Assembly (NCBI RefSeq): GCF_048569485.1
Contig: NC_134360.1
Location: 206,776,164-206,840,163 of the forward strand
Direction of reading: 5' to 3'
DNA length: 64,000 nucleotides
Origin: Anomaloglossus baeobatrachus
Taxonomy: Eukaryota > Chordata > Amphibia > Anura > Aromobatidae
Below, piece after piece: positions 60,428-64,000 of the stretch; the first letter of the stretch is position 1; each line of letters opens with the position of its first letter. A model generated the notes under the pieces. That model made no database searches. It saw only the letters and a program-made list of their open reading frames with translations, and was not told the origin of the DNA. The position numbers and the translations under genes were made by a program.

Positions 60428-62010
60428 CAGTGCCTTGCGAAAGTATTCAAACATAAAGATAAAAATTTAAATTTTATGGTGAAGAATCAACAACCAGTGG
60501 GACACAATTGTGAAGTTGAACAAAATTTATTGCTTATTTTAAACTTTTTTAAAAAAATAAATAACTGAAAATTGGGGCGTGCAATATTATTCATCCCCTT
60601 TACTTTCAGTGCAGCAAACTCACTCCAGAAGTTCATTGAGGATCTCTGAATGATCCAATGTTGTCCTAAATGACTGATGATAATAAATATAATCCCCCTG
60701 TGTGTAATCAAGTCTCCGTATAAATGCACCTGCTCTGTGATAGTCTCAGTGTTCTGTTTAAAGCGCAGAGAGCATCATGAAGACCAAGGAACACAACAGG
60801 CAGGTCCGTGATACTGTTGTGGAGAAGTTTAAAGCCAGATTTGGTTACAAAAAGATTTCCAAAACTTTAAACATCCCAAGGAGCACTGTGCAAGCGATCA
60901 TATTGAAATGGAAGGAGTATCATACCACTGCAAATCTACCAAGACCCAGACATCCCTCAAAAATTTCATCTTAAACAAGGAGAAGACTGATCAAAGATGC
61001 AGCCAAGAGGCCCATGATCACTCTGGATGAACTGCAGAGATCTACAGCTGAGGTGGGAGAGTCTGTCCATAGGAAAACAATCAGTCGTATATTGCACAAA
61101 TCTGCCTTTATGGAAGAGTGGCAAGGAGCAAGCCATTTCTCAAAGATATTTATAAAAAGTGTAGTTTACAGTTTGCCACAAGCCACCTGGGAGACACCAA
61201 ACATGTGGAAGAAGATGCTCTGGTCAGACGAAACCAAAATCGAACTATTTGGGCACAATGCCAAACGATATGTTTGGTGTAAAAGCAACACAGCTCCTCA
61301 CCCTGAACACACAATCCCCACTGTCAAACATGGTGGTGGTAGCATCATGGTTTGGGCCTGCTTTTTTTCAGCAGGGACAGGGAAGATGGTTAAAATTGAT
61401 GGGAAGATGGATGGTGCCAAATACAGGACCATTCTTGAAGAAAACCTGTTGGAGTCTGCAAAAGACCTGAGACTGGGACGGAGATTTGTCTTCCAACAAG
61501 ACAATGATCCCAAACATAAAGCAAAATCTACAATGGAATGGTTCACAAATAAACGTATCCAGGTGTTAGAATGGCCAAGTCACAGTCCAGACCTGAATCC
61601 AATCGAGAATCTGTGGAAAGAGCTGAAAACTTCTGTTCACAAACGCCTCCATCCAACCTCACTCAGCTCCAGCTGTTTACAAAGGAAGAATGGGCAAGAA
61701 TTTCAGCCTCCCGATGTGCAAAACTGATAGACACATACCCCAAGCGACTGCAGCTATAATCACAGCAAAAGGGGGCGCTACAAAGTATTAACGTAAAGGG
61801 GATGAATAATATTGCACGCCCCAATTTTCAGTTATTTATTTTTAAAAAAAGTTTAAAATAAGCAATAAATTTTGTTCAACTTCACAATTGTGTCCCACTT
61901 GTTGTAGATTCTTCACCAGAACATTAAAATTGTTATCTTTATGTTTGAAGCCTGAAATGTGGGAAAAGGTTGAAAAATTCAAGGGGGCCGAATACTTTCA
62001 CAAGGCACTG
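60428..62010 (+). mobile_element. Tc1-like DNA transposon, near full length, inactive
   Basis: Bounded by TA dinucleotides (60426-60427 and 62011-62012), with outer ends CAGTGCCTTGCGAAAGTATT and its complement, and long inverted repeats (about 180-210 bp; 60428-60605 and 61800-62010). The left repeat has lost an internal segment present on the right. Between them lies a Tc1 transposase, KTKEHNRQVRDTVVEKFKA to YPKRL, in pieces. It sits in an slc1a7 intron. Confidence 0.93.
60777..61759 (+). pseudogene. Tc1-like transposase pseudogene (DD34E)
   Basis: Begins with MKTKEHNRQVRDTVVEKFKA and a paired helix-turn-helix DNA-binding region (GYKKISKTLNIPRSTVQAII), interrupted by TAA at 60972-60974. The catalytic part resumes at about 60984-61014. 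LWSDETKIELFG holds the first Asp, FQQDNDPKHKA the second, and SPDLNPIENLW the final Glu, the DD34E triad of Tc1 elements. Frame shifts lie around 61110-61190 (region before NMWKK) and near 61650. The last 40 residues (NLTQLQLFTKEEWARISASR) are in another frame, ending about 61759. The copy cannot make full transposase but is young enough to read easily. Confidence 0.9.
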
Positions 62011-62424
62011 TAGTTTCGTATTACATGAATAATAGAAAATGTTAACGGAAAGAAGCGCAGTTATGTAATTATCACTGGTTAGATGTCAGGGCTTGTACCT
62101 GTGTAGTGATCCACCATTAATATAAAACATCTGCATGGCAGTATCTGCAGACTATTATGCCATTATGTAATGTAATATATAACAGAGACGGCGATATTTC
62201 TGCAGACCACTGACATCGTGTGCCAGGAGCTAATTACGGTAATTGCTATGGAATCTACATAGAGTTTCTCCATGCAGCGCACGATAATAGAAGATGTATG
62301 GAAAAGAAATAGGCCGAGTGCACAAACACAATGTTTGACGTATGCACTGGAAAAAGCCACTATGTATTCGTTAAACAAATCAGTACACCCTTATTCACCT
62401 GAAAAAGAACAAAAGAATGTTCTT

Positions 62425-62831
62425 TAAAGGGGTTGTCTCAAGCTCGTGAATTGGTAAAATTCCAAAGTGCTTGTAAAAAACAAACTTTGCAACTTACCTC
62501 TCAATAAAGATCTTCTCCATTCTCAATAACAGAAGGATTTTCAATTTTATAGTGTACAGCTAGTGTCCTAGTTTATCAGCCACCCTGCGTTGCCTAGTTT
62601 ATTAGCCACCCTGCAGTCCCAGCCTGGCCGGCAAGGAGCTATAGCTAAAATCTGACCAGTCTCCGTGCCCCTGCCTGTCTACCATGCTGCAGAGGCAAAG
62701 CTGCCCTGGGAGAGAGCAGAGCTTGGTCGTGCACTGGTCTGAAATGATATTCTTCAGGAGCTCACCGTCCCCAGGCAAAGCAGGAAGCAGGGAGTACTGC
62801 GCTACTGAAGATACACCTCGAGAAAACTCCT
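62425..62831. mobile_element. fragment of an inverted-repeat element
   Basis: Starts TTTAAAGGGGTTGTCTC, similar to the ends of the 3660-4116 MITE family; contains a direct pair of TAGTTTATYAGCCACCCTGC. The right end is lost where MITE copy 9 starts. Confidence 0.4.
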
Positions 62832-63355
62832 TAAGGGGGTGTTACACGCAGCGATATCGCTGGTGAAAGCACCCGCCCCCGTCGTTTGTGCGTCACAGGC
62901 AAATCGCTGCCCGTGGCGCACAAAATTGTTAGGAGCCATCATACGGACTTACCTGCCTAGCGACGTCGCTGTTGCCGGCAAACCGCCTCCTTTCTAAGGG
63001 GGTGATTCGTGGGGCGTCACAGCGGCATCACTAAGCGGCCGCCCAATAGAAGCGGAGGGACGGAGATGAGCAGCCGTAACATCCCGCCCACCTCCTTCCT
63101 TCCTCATTGACAGCGGCCGCAGTTAAGCTGTAGTTCGTCGTTCCTGAGGTGTCACACGTAGCGATGTGTGCTGCCTCAGGAACGACGAACAACCTGCGTC
63201 CTCTACAATCAACGATTTTTTGAAAATGAACAACCTGTCAACGATCAATGATAAAGGTGAGTATTTTTGATCGTTAACGGCCGGATGTGCGTCACGGAAT
63301 CCGTGACCCCGGCGATATATCGTTAGATGCGTCGTTGCGTGTAATGGGGCCTTTA
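62832..63355 (-). mobile_element. CpG-rich MITE family, copy 9
   Basis: Ends TAAGGGGGTGTTACACGC / GCGTGTAATGGGGCCTTTA; shorter (524 bp) than the others. It appears to truncate an older inverted-repeat element at 62425-62831. Confidence 0.83.
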
Positions 63356-63392
63356 AAGTCTTTCTTCAACTGAATTTCAGACATACCGTATA

Positions 63393-64000
63393 CAGTCATG
63401 GACGACAAGTGTTGACACCCTTGGAATTGTTCCAGAAAATGAAGTATTTCTTCCTGAAAATCATTACAGTTACATGTTTTGTATACTCATGTTTATTTCC
63501 TTTGTGTGTATTGGAACAACACAAAAAAAAAACAGAGAAAGAAAGGTAAATTGGACATAATTTTCAAACAGGGCTAGACAAAATTGTTGCCACCTTTCCA
63601 AAATTGTGGGTAAACAACTTTGTTTCAAGCATGTGATGCTTATTGAAACTCACCTGTAGCAAGGAACAGTTGTGGGCAATATGGAAATCACAGCTTAAAT
63701 CAGATAAAAATGGGAGAAGTTGACTCAATCTTTGCACTGAGTGTCTGTGTGTGCCACACTAAGCATGGAGAATAGAAAGAGGAGAAGAGAACTATCTGAA
63801 GACTTGAGAGCCAATATTGTTGAAAAATATCAACAATCTTGACGTTATAAATCCAACTCCAGGGATTTGATGTTCTTTTGTCCATGTTGTGAAACCTAAT
63901 CACAAAGTTTACAACCCAGGGCACTGTGAATAATTTCCCTGCATGTGGCCAGCAGAGAAAAATTGATGAAAGGTTGCAACACAGGATAGTCCCAAACAAG
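63393..64000 (+). mobile_element. second Tc1-like transposon, 5' part, running off the window
   Basis: TA followed by CAGTCATGGACGACAAGTGT, a Tc1-type terminal repeat. 372 bases on comes a transposase start (MENRKRRRELSEDLRANIVE at 63765) that hits a stop after about 24 codons and is then out of frame. This is a different Tc1 subfamily from the 60428 copy; its right end lies beyond 64000. Confidence 0.8.

Noticed and set aside
62163-62378. Possible further slc1a7 exon on the - strand
   Set aside because: Translation lacks SLC1 motifs and the expected upstream exon (HP1/TM6) sequence is not found between 60000 and 64000.

Overview
This is vertebrate nuclear DNA, most likely from an amphibian and probably a frog or toad (inference from the genes and the repeat mix). 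Two host genes are present and they converge. podn (podocan, a secreted small leucine-rich repeat proteoglycan) runs on the + strand. All nine coding exons are visible from 11017 to 40867; every splice junction keeps frame and together they encode 584 residues. slc1a7 (EAAT5, the retinal-type glutamate transporter/chloride channel) runs on the - strand. Only its last four coding exons are in the window (59947 down to 46563), ending in the E-T-N-V PDZ ligand typical of EAAT5. The PODN/SLC1A7 tail-to-tail arrangement matches the human chromosome 1p32 order as I recall it. No bacterial-type genes, tRNA, rRNA or CRISPR features were seen.

Layout: 1-11012 is upstream of the first podn coding exon (5' flank or 5'UTR intron) and holds solo-LTR-like repeats, a MITE with an attached minisatellite, and a 5'-truncated Penelope-like retroelement (4862-7647) in an 18-bp target duplication. 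11013-40867 is podn, with a 16-kb third intron filled by LTR-element remnants, CpG-rich MITEs and an HHR-bearing 339-bp insertion. 40868-45490 is the convergent intergenic region, with two MITEs and a 70-bp minisatellite. 45490-64000 is slc1a7 3'UTR, exons and introns, with a 2.85-kb inverted-repeat element, a LINE tail, more MITEs, a near-complete Tc1 copy, and a second Tc1 that runs off the window.

Transposons dominate. One family of about 570-bp CpG-rich inverted-repeat elements has nine copies (about 5.1 kb, 8% of the window). The most interesting signals are hammerhead-ribozyme motifs. One has a complete core with matching stem I in the 3' region of the Penelope-like element. A second, degenerate one sits at the centre of a palindrome inside a 339-bp insertion flanked by an 11-bp duplication, which resembles an animal retrozyme. 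A third, half-motif is cut by a MITE. All coordinates were read by eye; no alignment or database search was run.
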